DNA of 11,170 bases from an uncultured Phascolarctobacterium sp. (GTDB taxonomy: Bacteria; Bacillota; Negativicutes; Acidaminococcales; Acidaminococcaceae): assembly GCA_900552005.1 (NCBI GenBank), contig URXU01000018.1, positions 1 through 11,170 on the forward strand. Reading direction: 5' to 3'. Each line of letters opens with the position of its first letter. Positions within the stretch are counted from its first letter, which is position 1. Shown piece after piece: positions 1-6,557 of the stretch. Position numbers and translations under genes: made by a program. A model generated the notes under the pieces. That model did not search any database. It was not told the DNA's origin and was given only the letters and a program-made list of their open reading frames with translations.

Positions 1-76
1 GAACACAGTAGTTAAGCCCTTAAACGTCGAAAGTACTTGGCTGGAAGCGGCCTGGGAGGATAGAAAGCTGCCGGTT
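1..76 (+). rRNA. rrf: 5S ribosomal RNA, 3' part (5' end outside window)
   Basis: The first bases (GAACACAGTAGTTAAGCCC, then a block ending in CTGGGAGGATAGAAAGCTGCC) match my memory of the second half of bacterial 5S rRNA: the loop B/helix III segment CGAACACAG-AGTTAAGC and the helix IV/V segment GGGAGGATAG. About the first 40 nt of the gene lie upstream of the window. The exact mature 3' end is uncertain by a few bases. A 5S gene followed directly by an intrinsic terminator implies the end of an rRNA operon transcribed rightward. Confidence 0.9.
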
Positions 77-87
77 AAAGAAGAAGA

Positions 88-122
88 CAGCACTTGCATT
101 GCAGGTGCTGTTTTTCTTTTTT
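88..122 (+). terminator. Intrinsic terminator of the rRNA operon
   Basis: A 10-bp stem (88-97 with 101-110, one G-U pair) closes a 3-nt loop and is followed by a T-rich tract (111-122, one C). It sits just past the 5S rRNA and so ends the rRNA operon. The loop-proximal CTTGC/GCAGG pairing recurs in other terminators of this window. Confidence 0.9.
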
Positions 123-131
123 CTGAATTTG

Positions 132-140
132 TGGTACAAT
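132..140 (+). promoter_or_regulatory. Possible extended -10 promoter of the transporter pair
   Basis: TGGTACAAT reads as a TGn-extended -10 element (TACAAT matches TATAAT at five of six positions). No good -35 box is visible, since the expected place is the T-tract of the preceding terminator. Transcription would start near 147, about 30 nt before the ATG at 177. Because the rRNA terminator separates the two units, a promoter is needed about here. Confidence 0.4.
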
Positions 141-176
141 TATTTCTGTTATTTAAATTTTATGAGGTATTGCGTT

Positions 177-1361
177 ATGGGTAAAAAGGCTTTTTTACCG
201 GTACTGGGATTGGTACTTGGACATTTGGTGACAGATTTGCAGGGTGGAGCGTTGCCTATTGTTTTGCCGCATCTTAAAGAGATATTTGCTTTATCCTATT
301 CGCAGCTGGCAGCAATTGTACTTACACAGAATATTACATCATCTGTTATACAGCCTCTTTTTGGTTATCTCACTGATAAAAAGTCTTTGCCGCAGCTTCT
401 GCCATATTGTGCCGCTTTAGCTGGGGCGGGTTTTGCCGCGGTTGGATGGGTATCTTCCTATGAATTTTTACTGTTAGCGGTTATTTTTATCGGTATAGCC
501 AGCGCTACTTATCATCCACAGGCTTCTAAAACAGTTAACTTCTTGAGTACAAAGGCCGCCAAGGCTAAAAATATGGGCCTGTTTTCTTTGGGCGGCAATG
601 CGGGCATGGCTTTTGGTTCATTGGGTATGGCTTTTTTAATCAGTTTGCCTGGAGGGCTGCATAATACTATTTATTTTCTTCTGCCGGGACTAGTTGTTTT
701 CGGTCTGATGCTAAAATGTATGCCGGCTTATATTCAGGTTAATCAGGCATATAATAATCGTAGGCAGGCTGCAGAGGTTAAGCATACTGACAATAATATT
801 CCCTATCTGGGATTGCTTTTTCTGCTGTTATTTATTTTTTTGCGTTCCACTATTCACACCGGACTTTCCACATATCTGCCGTTATTTTTTATGAAATTCA
901 GAAGCTGTGACAGTTCTTTTGCCAGTATGCTGGTTTCAGGTTTTCTTTTAGGTGGCGTTGCAGGTACGTATATTGGGGCCGTACTCAGCGATAGGTTGGG
1001 AGCCAGAAAAATTATTCTTGGTTCGATTGTCTGCAGCATACCTGCCATCTGGCTGATTAATCTGGCAGTATCACCTGTTACTGCCTTGGCGGCGGTGATA
1101 ATGGCTGGTTTTGCTATTATTGGATCATTTGCCACGACTATTATCTTGGCACAGTCCTTACTGCCCAATAATGTTGGTATGGCAGCAGGCCTGACTATTG
1201 GTTTTAGCGTGGGTATGGGTGGTTTTGGTGTGACTTTGCTGGGCATTCTTGCGGATAATTGGGGATTGCCTTTGGTAATGCAATTAATTACCTGGCTGCC
1301 TGTTGCTGCCGCAATTATTGCTGTCTGGATTCCTATCCCGGCAGAATTAAGGAAACGCTGA
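177..1361 (+). CDS. MFS exporter of the fosmidomycin-resistance (Fsr) type
   Basis: This is a 394-aa inner-membrane protein, mostly hydrophobic and consistent with 12 membrane segments, of the major facilitator superfamily. Near the N-terminus it has the Fsr-like series GHLVTDL-GALP-LP, followed by the stretch NITSSVIQPLFGYLTDK, which combines a helix and the motif-A loop. Further on come ATYHPQASK and SLGGNAGMAFGSLG, both in the places where Fsr proteins carry a histidine-proline motif and a glycine-rich helix. E. coli Fsr exports fosmidomycin; the natural substrate here is unknown. The start at 177 was chosen because GAGGT (164-168) lies 8 nt upstream. An ATG at 162 lacks a ribosome site, and an in-frame ATG at 99 lies inside the terminator hairpin. 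The gene ends 36 nt before rarD on the same strand, so the two are probably co-transcribed. Family call is firm, substrate is not. Confidence 0.85.
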   Translation: MGKKAFLPVLGLVLGHLVTDLQGGALPIVLPHLKEIFALSYSQLAAIVLTQNITSSVIQPLFGYLTDKKSLPQLLPYCAALAGAGFAAVGWVSSYEFLLLAVIFIGIASATYHPQASKTVNFLSTKAAKAKNMGLFSLGGNAGMAFGSLGMAFLISLPGGLHNTIYFLLPGLVVFGLMLKCMPAYIQVNQAYNNRRQAAEVKHTDNNIPYLGLLFLLLFIFLRSTIHTGLSTYLPLFFMKFRSCDSSFASMLVSGFLLGGVAGTYIGAVLSDRLGARKIILGSIVCSIPAIWLINLAVSPVTALAAVIMAGFAIIGSFATTIILAQSLLPNNVGMAAGLTIGFSVGMGGFGVTLLGILADNWGLPLVMQLITWLPVAAAIIAVWIPIPAELRKR

Positions 1362-1397
1362 TATAGATAAATTAGATTAAAAGAGGTTGTAAGAAAT

Positions 1398-2282
1398 ATG
1401 GATAAGAATTATCAGAGGGGTATTATCTATGGCTTAGGTGCATATATTCTGTGGGGAGTCTTGCCAATTTATTGGAAATTTCTGCAGCAGGTACCGGCTT
1501 TGGAAATTTTAGCTAACCGTTTTGTCTGGTCAGCAGCTTTTGTTTTTCTGCTGCTGCTGATAACGGGCAAGCTGCAAAATTTTAAAAAGGAAACGAAAGC
1601 CGTTTTCAGCAATTTAAAAACAGGTACGGCGATGGTTGCCGCTGCCGTTACCATAAGTTTTAACTGGGGTATTTTTATTTGGGCCGTAGAGGACGGCAGA
1701 ATTGTAGAAACGAGCATGGGTTACTATATTAATCCTTTAGTAAGTGTTTTGTTTGGTCTAATCTTTTTAAAAGAAAAATTGAATAAGCTGCAATGGCTGG
1801 CTGTTTTTTGTGCGGCTGTCGGTATTGTCATAATACTGATTAAAAATGGCAGTTTACCATGGGTTTCCGTATTACTTGCTTTGACATTTGCCTTGTATGG
1901 CCTGCTGAAAAAAATTATACCCGTAGCGGCTATGACCAGCATTTTGCTGGAAACTCTGATTATTATGCCTATTGCTTTATGTTATCTTTATTTTTTATGT
2001 TCGCATGATGCCTGCACTTATCAGCATGGGAATCTCAGTATATTCTTACTTCTTATCGGTGCTGGTGCAGTAACCGCAACACCTTTACTGCTGTTTACAG
2101 GCTGCGCCAAGCTTTTGCCCTTAAAGATAGTAGGCTTTATGCAATATTTAGGACCAACCATTAGTTTATTTTTGGGAATTTTTGTTTATGGTGAGCCTTT
2201 TACCTCTACGCATCTCTTATCTTTTGGTTTTATCTGGCTTGGATTGGTGTTTTTCACCTGGTCACAAATCAGGACGCATTAA
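1398..2282 (+). CDS. rarD: RarD-type EamA (DMT) transporter
   Basis: A 294-aa membrane protein of the drug/metabolite transporter superfamily, with two EamA repeats and about ten predicted helices. The opening series GIIYGLGAYILWGVLPIYWK, then PALEILANRFVWS and a later MGYYINPLVSVLFG, are characteristic of RarD as I remember the family. The second repeat ends near the C-terminus with FMQYLGPTISLFLG and a last helix. RarD was named in connection with chloramphenicol resistance in Pseudomonas, but its transported substrate is not settled, so no specific role should be assumed. AAGAGG at 1381-1386 lies 11 nt before the ATG, a rather long spacing. It follows the Fsr-like gene by 36 nt and is closed by a strong terminator, which suggests a two-gene transporter operon. 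Confidence 0.88.
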   Translation: MDKNYQRGIIYGLGAYILWGVLPIYWKFLQQVPALEILANRFVWSAAFVFLLLLITGKLQNFKKETKAVFSNLKTGTAMVAAAVTISFNWGIFIWAVEDGRIVETSMGYYINPLVSVLFGLIFLKEKLNKLQWLAVFCAAVGIVIILIKNGSLPWVSVLLALTFALYGLLKKIIPVAAMTSILLETLIIMPIALCYLYFLCSHDACTYQHGNLSIFLLLIGAGAVTATPLLLFTGCAKLLPLKIVGFMQYLGPTISLFLGIFVYGEPFTSTHLLSFGFIWLGLVFFTWSQIRTH

Positions 2283-2301
2283 ATATCTTTTAGTGTATAC
2301 A

Positions 2302-2340
2302 AAATACAGCTGATAAAAAATCAGCTGTATTTTTTTATTT
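2302..2340 (+). terminator. Intrinsic terminator after rarD
   Basis: A perfect 12-bp inverted repeat (2302-2313 and 2321-2332, core ACAGCTG/CAGCTGT) with a 7-nt A-rich loop runs into a T-rich tract (2329-2340, one A). It lies 20 nt past the rarD stop codon. Confidence 0.9.
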
Positions 2341-2532
2341 TCTGAAAATTAAACAGGCATTGTTACAGGTCTTTCGGTTTAATATTGGTAAAATTCAGGT
2401 AAAATATGCATAAAGCCTAATTTTATTACTTGACATTTTAGAAAACTGTATTCTTTTTAACATAAATAACGAGGATGATAAAGGTATTTCCCATATTTTG
2501 TGTTGTGGAAATTTTCGTGGATATATTAAAAG

Positions 2533-2813
2533 TTATCCACAGAGTGTGAATATTATGTTGATAAGTAGGTAAATAAGCAGAAGATATTGTGTATAATTTC
2601 TTGAAAGATGTGTATATTTGAGAATAAAAAGAAAGTTATCCACTTTTTAGGTGGATAACTTTGTGAATAATGTTGATAAAGTAGAAAAAAATAGCATTTT
2701 AGAAGCGTATATTTTGTGGATAAGCAGAAAAAAGTGGAAAAAAGCGAAGCAAACAAAAGTTTTTCCTAAGGATTATAGTTTGTGCTTGCATAAGCAGTGG
2801 GTTTTGTAGATAA
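2533..2813. promoter_or_regulatory. Cluster of DnaA boxes in an AT-rich gene-free region
   Basis: The gap between rarD and the next gene (2283-2849) holds no convincing gene. It is AT-rich and dense in matches to the DnaA box TTATNCACA. Plus-strand boxes: 2533-2541 (exact TTATCCACA) and 2636-2644 (one mismatch). Minus-strand boxes: 2588-2596, 2662-2670 and 2715-2723 match the consensus, the last being exact TTATCCACA; one-mismatch boxes are at 2545-2553, 2556-2564, 2609-2617, 2650-2658, 2671-2679 and 2805-2813. Four of them fall within 44 bp (2636-2679). Such a density is known from replication origins and from DnaA-binding clusters elsewhere in Firmicutes chromosomes. No dnaA or dnaN is present here. 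The rRNA operon on the left points towards this region, which is not expected if it were the origin itself, so a DnaA-titration, regulatory or accessory origin element seems more likely. Confidence 0.7.
2632..2662. repeat. Perfect 12-bp inverted repeat built from two facing DnaA boxes
   Basis: AAAGTTATCCAC (2632-2643) and GTGGATAACTTT (2651-2662) are exact inverted copies around a 7-nt T-rich spacer. The arms contain the boxes at 2636-2644 and 2650-2658. No T-run follows on either strand, so it does not look like a terminator. Confidence 0.8.
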
Positions 2814-2814
2814 T
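2786..2814 (+). promoter_or_regulatory. Possible promoter of the UxaE-like gene
   Basis: TTGCAT (2786-2791), a 17-nt spacer and GATAAT (2809-2814) give a fair -10 and a weak -35. Transcription would start near 2821, leaving a leader of about 30 nt. The -10 overlaps the DnaA-box-like 9-mer at 2805-2813, so DnaA binding could affect this promoter. This is a prediction from spacing only. Confidence 0.4.
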
Positions 2815-2849
2815 AGTAATAGTGCTATGAAGGGATGGAGGATGAAAAA

Positions 2850-4223
2850 ATGGCTTTACAACAAGCAAAGGCCTGTGCCGCTGTGACAAAACATGTCGGC
2901 CAGGTAATAAATAAATCTGTATGTGAAATTCCCGGCGGCTGGCTGTGTCTTGCAGATAGTGAAGCAGGCAGAAAATTAGCCTGTGTAACCGCTGGTGAAT
3001 CACCTTTAAGCAAGATGTGGGCTGTGGAAAAGACGGTTGAGGAAGACGGCATGCATCTTGATATAATGCAGCTTAATCCTAATAATGCCGCAGTAGTAAG
3101 ACGTTTTGTGAAATGGGCTGCACCAACTGCCTGCGGAACTAAGGGCACCAGCATTGGTTTCAGTGACTGGGTGGGAGCTGCTGACGCTTTTGCGGCAGAG
3201 CTTTTTGCCAAAAGACAGCTTAAACCTGTTTTGGTGGATTACAGTGCCGATGACAGTGCTGTTTTGCAGCGCAACTTTTTGGCGGCAGTAGATACTGCTA
3301 CCTGGGGCGTGCTGGCCGCAGGCTATAAAGAAGGTTATGGCGCTAATGCAGCCGGTCTGAAAACTGAAGAGGAAATTGTCAAAGCATTATTGTATGGTTA
3401 CAGTATGATTGGTTTTGACTGCAGTGAAAAGATTAATCTGGAAATTGAAAAGCTTTCTGATGAGGAGGTTGCCAAACGTTATAATCAGTTTAATGATCAG
3501 TTCCGTCAGGCGATGGAAGCTTCTTATCTGAATGCTGAATTTAAAGTGGGCAGCGGTTCGCTGACCTATACGGCGGAAGAGCTGCGCCGCATTGTACTGG
3601 AATATGGCGAAGCTATTATGCATGTACAATTTATCTATAACTCCTATCTGAAAAATACTCCCTGGGATATTGATTTTGAATTATCTTTGTCTAAACCGGG
3701 CAAGGTACTGACGCCCAATGAGCATTATCTGATTGCCAATGAATTGCAGCGTAACGGCATTAAACTGGCTGCTATCTGTCTGGACGGACTGACTGAACCT
3801 GAAGTGCTCCATGAAAATCTGCAGCTGCATTGTGAGATCGCTGATACCTTCGGATATAGGCTGAGCTTCTGTAATGCTGATCTTACTATGGAGCAGCCTG
3901 CTCTGGCCGTAAAATATCTGAAAGGCAAAGTACATTTTAAGCTTAATAATGTATTATGGCTGTCTGCATTGCAGCTGATTGCAGCTCAAGACAGCGCTTT
4001 ATGGCAGCAAATTTGTGCGGCGGCAAAATTGGAGACCGTATCGGCAGCAGCAATCAGCTGTGCGTCTGCTGCGGCTAAAGATTATGCGCTTTCTTACCGC
4101 AGGGTGTTAAATCCTCAAGAGGGAAATTTAGCCGGTGTGATTAAAGACTTTTTAGCTGCCAATAGTGCTGACTATGCAACAATAGTTACAAAAAATGTAG
4201 AAAAATTTTTAAAAGCATTATAA
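2850..4223 (+). CDS. Diverged UxaE (tagaturonate epimerase) family protein
   Basis: A soluble 457-aa protein with no signal peptide or membrane segment. Its middle and C-terminal parts follow the layout of UxaE proteins (Thermotoga-type tagaturonate/fructuronate epimerase) as I recall it. AAGYKEGYGANAAGLKT (157-172) corresponds to the GADHLKT region and is followed by GYSMIGFD (183-190). NEHYLIANELQRNGIK (290-305) is next, then HCEIADTFGYRLS (327-339) and VHFKLNNVLWLSALQLIA (361-378), which corresponds to VHVKTAGTSYLEALR. Several polar residues usual at these sites seem to be missing: D and H of GADH, and the HSGSDKF segment, which reads FCNADLT here. Epimerase activity is therefore doubtful. 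The start at 2850 has GGAGG (2837-2841) 8 nt upstream; the ATG at 2835 has no properly spaced site. No uronate-pathway neighbours are present. Family membership is likely; function is unknown. Confidence 0.6.
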   Translation: MALQQAKACAAVTKHVGQVINKSVCEIPGGWLCLADSEAGRKLACVTAGESPLSKMWAVEKTVEEDGMHLDIMQLNPNNAAVVRRFVKWAAPTACGTKGTSIGFSDWVGAADAFAAELFAKRQLKPVLVDYSADDSAVLQRNFLAAVDTATWGVLAAGYKEGYGANAAGLKTEEEIVKALLYGYSMIGFDCSEKINLEIEKLSDEEVAKRYNQFNDQFRQAMEASYLNAEFKVGSGSLTYTAEELRRIVLEYGEAIMHVQFIYNSYLKNTPWDIDFELSLSKPGKVLTPNEHYLIANELQRNGIKLAAICLDGLTEPEVLHENLQLHCEIADTFGYRLSFCNADLTMEQPALAVKYLKGKVHFKLNNVLWLSALQLIAAQDSALWQQICAAAKLETVSAAAISCASAAAKDYALSYRRVLNPQEGNLAGVIKDFLAANSADYATIVTKNVEKFLKAL

Positions 4224-4236
4224 TTTACAAATTGTG

Positions 4237-4265
4237 TTGACACATAAAAAAATTTATAGCATAAT
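4237..4265 (+). promoter_or_regulatory. Strong sigma-A-type promoter of the ilv operon
   Basis: An exact TTGACA (4237-4242) and CATAAT (4260-4265, five of six) are 17 nt apart. Transcription would start about 4272, giving a leader of roughly 315 nt that holds the T-box. The -35 box begins only 13 nt past the stop codon of the UxaE-like gene, and no terminator lies between. Confidence 0.85.
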
Positions 4266-4271
4266 ATGCTT

Positions 4272-4529
4272 AATTTCAAATTGCAAACCAAAGGTAATGA
4301 TTGGGAAGAAAGACAAAAGCAAAGTCACAGAGAACCGGTGTTTGGTGCGAACCGGTACGGAGCCTTGTTGAGTAAATCACCCATGAACTCGTCAGCGAAA
4401 GTTTAACAAGTAGACTGATGCGCAGCAGATGCGTTATTTCTGAGCCGGTTGATGGACTGGTGCTGAAGTTATAAATTAGGGTGGTACCGCGTATATTATA
4501 CGCCCCTGCGTAAGCAGGGGCGTTTTTTT
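4272..4529 (+). promoter_or_regulatory. T-box riboswitch, isoleucine type (specifier ATC)
   Basis: The invariant T-box sequence AGGGTGGTACCGCG is at 4478-4491, directly before a terminator. Upstream is the upper part of Stem I, with its AGAACCGGTGTTTGGTGCG-type segment (4331-4349) and the closing ACCGG. The best specifier is ATC at 4376-4378, followed by A and then by the CCCATGAACT segment that resembles the usual base of Stem I; this means tRNA-Ile. A stem II/S-turn-like AAGTAGA follows near 4409-4415, and a G-U-rich hairpin near 4444-4465 may be Stem III. Uncharged tRNA-Ile would bind codon and T-box bulge and stabilise the antiterminator, so the ilv genes are read when isoleucine is short. 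CTC at 4388-4390 is a weaker alternative specifier because G, not A, follows it. Confidence 0.93.
4501..4529 (+). terminator. T-box-controlled terminator (attenuator)
   Basis: A 9-bp GC-rich stem (CGCCCCTGC at 4501-4509, GCAGGGGCG at 4514-4522) with a GTAA loop is followed by seven T. It begins nine bases after the T-box sequence and is the 'off' structure of the riboswitch. It may also stop read-through from the UxaE-like gene. Confidence 0.95.
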
Positions 4530-4586
4530 ATAGCCTGAAAAATGCAGCACTGCTTTTCCATCACATAAGAATAAGAGGAGATGATT

Positions 4587-4811
4587 ATGATGTTTGAAAA
4601 AGTGCTGGTAACAGGAAGAAATGAAGAAACTTTATTGCCGAGAGTATTGAGAATATTATCCAAACAAGGTGTGCAGGTTCGCTCTTTGCATATGGATACA
4701 GATAAAGAAATGATGCATCTGGAAATATGTCTGACAGATGCTGCTGCGGCCCAGGTTGCTAAGTTGTTATCTAAACAGGTAGCTGTGCTGTCCGTAGATA
4801 TGCTGGCATAG
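4587..4811 (+). CDS. ilvM: Acetolactate synthase small regulatory subunit, IlvM-like single ACT domain
   Basis: A 74-aa protein made of little more than one ACT domain. The series ETLLPRVLRILSKQGVQVRSL, then MHLEICLTD and KLLSKQVAVLSVDML, follows the pattern of E. coli IlvM (ETLERVLRVVRHRGFHV, then INIELTV). It lacks the C-terminal half found in the longer IlvN/IlvH subunits. It should bind the large subunit and raise its activity or carry feedback control; whether it senses valine cannot be read from the sequence. GAGGAG (4575-4580) is 6 nt before ATG 4587 and 9 nt before ATG 4590, so either may be used; ATG 4581 abuts the ribosome site and is unlikely. It lies 57 nt after the T-box terminator and its TAG stop overlaps the ribosome site of ilvB, so translation is probably coupled. 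The small subunit gene coming first is unusual. Confidence 0.8.
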   Translation: MMFEKVLVTGRNEETLLPRVLRILSKQGVQVRSLHMDTDKEMMHLEICLTDAAAAQVAKLLSKQVAVLSVDMLA

Positions 4812-4823
4812 GGAGGCTAAGAA

Positions 4824-6485
4824 ATGAAGTTAAATGGAGCACAGGCCATTGTCAAAGTATTGTTGGAGCAGGGTGTGGATACTGTTTTCGGCTATCCTGG
4901 CGGACAGGTTATTCCTCTTTATAACGCTTTATATGATGCGACGTTGAAAAATGTTCTTACCGTTCACGAACAGGGTGCGATACACGCCGCTGACGGTTAT
5001 GCCAGAGCCAGCGGACGTACGGGAGTATGTATTGCTACCTCAGGCCCCGGAGCCACTAATATAGTGACCGGATTGGCTACGGCTTATCTTGATTCAGTAC
5101 CGCTGGTGGCAATTACCGGTCAGGTTCCGGTAGCTAATCTGGGGCGTGATTCCTTCCAGGAAATTGATATTGTAGGCGTAACTATGCCGATTACTAAATA
5201 TAATCTTCTGGTACGCCGCAGTGAAGATTTGCTGCCTGCTTTGCGCAAGGCCTTTACTTTGGCACAGGAAGGGCGTCCTGGACCGGTGCTGGTAGATATT
5301 CCCAGTAATTTACAGGTCGAAGAACTGGAGTGGACGGAACCGGAGACTGCTGCCAAGGCAGTTTGGTCCAAGCTGCCTGAGGAAAAAGTGGCCGCAGCGG
5401 CAGAAGTACTGAATCAGGCTCAGCATCCGGTATTGCTGGTTGGCGGCGGTGCCGTCAACAGTAATGCAGCGGAAGAACTGGTGCAGCTGGCAGAAAAAGC
5501 TGATTTGCCCGTAGTAAGTACTTTGATGGGAATTGGCGTATTTCCGGCAGATAACAAGCATTCATTAGGCATGACGGGCATGCATGGCCATATTGCTGCC
5601 AATATGGCTGTGGCCAATGCCGATGTTCTGGTAGTAGCAGGCAGCAGATTCAGTGACCGCGTTACAGGCGACCGCAGCCGCTATGTGGGCAGGAAAACAA
5701 TTATTCAGCTGGATATTGATCCTTCGGAGCTTGATAAAAATATCGCGGTAGGCATGCCCTTGGAAGGAGATATTAAAACTGCATTGCAGCAGCTGCTGCC
5801 CTATGTGAAAAGCAGGCAGCATGCAGAATGGTTTCAGCAGATTGATAGCTGGGATGAGCAGGAAGAAAGAAAGCTGCTGGCCGGCAATCAGCTGACGGCG
5901 CCGTGGCTGATGGAATGCCTCAATGAGATGCTGGGTGCGGAAAATCCGATATATGTTACAGATGTAGGACAAAATCAGATGTGGGCGGCTCAATATCTTA
6001 AGGTTAATCAGCCAAGGCATCATCTGACATCCGGTGGCTGCGGCACCATGGGTTTTGGCATGCCGGCAGCCTTGGGGGCTTCTCTTGCCCGTCCTGAAAG
6101 CAGAGTAGTACATATCTGCGGTGACGGCGGCTTTAAAATGACGGGTATGGAACTTTTCACTGCCTGCAGAGAAAAACTGCCGCTGATCAGTATTGTTATC
6201 AATAATACCTGTCTTGGCATGGTAAGGCAGTGGCAGCAGTTATTTTATAATGAACGTTATTCATCAACATTGCTGTCAGAGTTTGATTTTACAGGTTTTG
6301 CTGCGGCTTGTGGTGCTCAGGGCAGAAGAGCTGCGACCAGAGAAGAATTCCGTGAAGCATTGAAGGCTTCGCTGCAGGCAGGTGTTCCCTGCGTAATCGA
6401 GGCAGTAATCCGGCAGGAAGATCTGGTAGAGCCCATGGTAGCACCGGGAGCAGTACTGGATGATTTTGTTAAAGTAGACAGATAA
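4824..6485 (+). CDS. ilvB: Acetolactate synthase (acetohydroxyacid synthase) large catalytic subunit
   Basis: A 553-aa cytoplasmic ThDP/FAD enzyme. It condenses two pyruvates to acetolactate, or pyruvate with 2-oxobutyrate to acetohydroxybutyrate, the first shared step of valine/leucine and isoleucine synthesis. The N-terminal PYR domain (about 1-170) has the catalytic glutamate in VHEQGAIHAADGYARASG (E49) and the ATSGPGATN loop. A central FAD-binding domain follows (about 190-330). The C-terminal PP domain (about 370-530) has the ThDP motif GDG (433-435) with NN 25 residues on (460-461), then LGMVRQWQ, whose tryptophan is the classical herbicide-contact site. GGSCT-type variation is seen: the usual GGLGTMGFGLPAA reads GGCGTMGFGMPAA here. 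Length is normal. The biosynthetic form is supported by the T-box, the ACT subunit upstream and ilvC downstream, as against the catabolic AlsS. GGGAGG at 4811-4816 gives a 7-nt spacing. Confidence 0.96.
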   Translation: MKLNGAQAIVKVLLEQGVDTVFGYPGGQVIPLYNALYDATLKNVLTVHEQGAIHAADGYARASGRTGVCIATSGPGATNIVTGLATAYLDSVPLVAITGQVPVANLGRDSFQEIDIVGVTMPITKYNLLVRRSEDLLPALRKAFTLAQEGRPGPVLVDIPSNLQVEELEWTEPETAAKAVWSKLPEEKVAAAAEVLNQAQHPVLLVGGGAVNSNAAEELVQLAEKADLPVVSTLMGIGVFPADNKHSLGMTGMHGHIAANMAVANADVLVVAGSRFSDRVTGDRSRYVGRKTIIQLDIDPSELDKNIAVGMPLEGDIKTALQQLLPYVKSRQHAEWFQQIDSWDEQEERKLLAGNQLTAPWLMECLNEMLGAENPIYVTDVGQNQMWAAQYLKVNQPRHHLTSGGCGTMGFGMPAALGASLARPESRVVHICGDGGFKMTGMELFTACREKLPLISIVINNTCLGMVRQWQQLFYNERYSSTLLSEFDFTGFAAACGAQGRRAATREEFREALKASLQAGVPCVIEAVIRQEDLVEPMVAPGAVLDDFVKVDR

Positions 6486-6557
6486 GTCATAAAATAAGGG
6501 ATTTTAATGTTTTTAAAATAAATATAAAAAAATATTAAGAAGATGGAGTGAAGTAAA

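Noticed and set aside
99..176. In-frame upstream extension of the Fsr-like gene (ATG at 99 or 162)
   Set aside because: The ATG at 99 lies in the rRNA terminator hairpin and would encode a T-tract-derived phenylalanine run; the ATG at 162 has no ribosome site, while 177 has GAGGT at 8 nt.
2430..2460. Promoter starting with the exact TTGACA at 2430
   Set aside because: No -10 hexamer lies at 16-18 nt (the place reads CTTTTT); the nearest candidates are 12 or 22 nt away.
2474..2548. 24-codon open frame starting after GAGG in the DnaA-box region
   Set aside because: The GAGG abuts the ATG, the frame is short, and its 3' part is made of DnaA-box sequence; no sign of coding.
2553..2756. 67-codon minus-strand open frame across the DnaA boxes
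   Set aside because: Its low-complexity F/S/Y/L composition is what AT-rich DnaA-box DNA yields; no ribosome site was noted.
2340..2830. The main chromosomal origin (oriC)
   Set aside because: The box density would fit, but dnaA and dnaN are absent and the rRNA operon is oriented towards it. Kept as a DnaA-box cluster of open role.
4388..4390. CTC (Leu) as the T-box specifier
   Set aside because: It is followed by G rather than A and lies beyond the expected base of Stem I; ATC at 4376-4378 fits the usual context better.
5565..6113. 182-codon minus-strand open frame inside ilvB
   Set aside because: It lies wholly within a clear ilvB coding frame and shows no recognisable family; a shadow frame.
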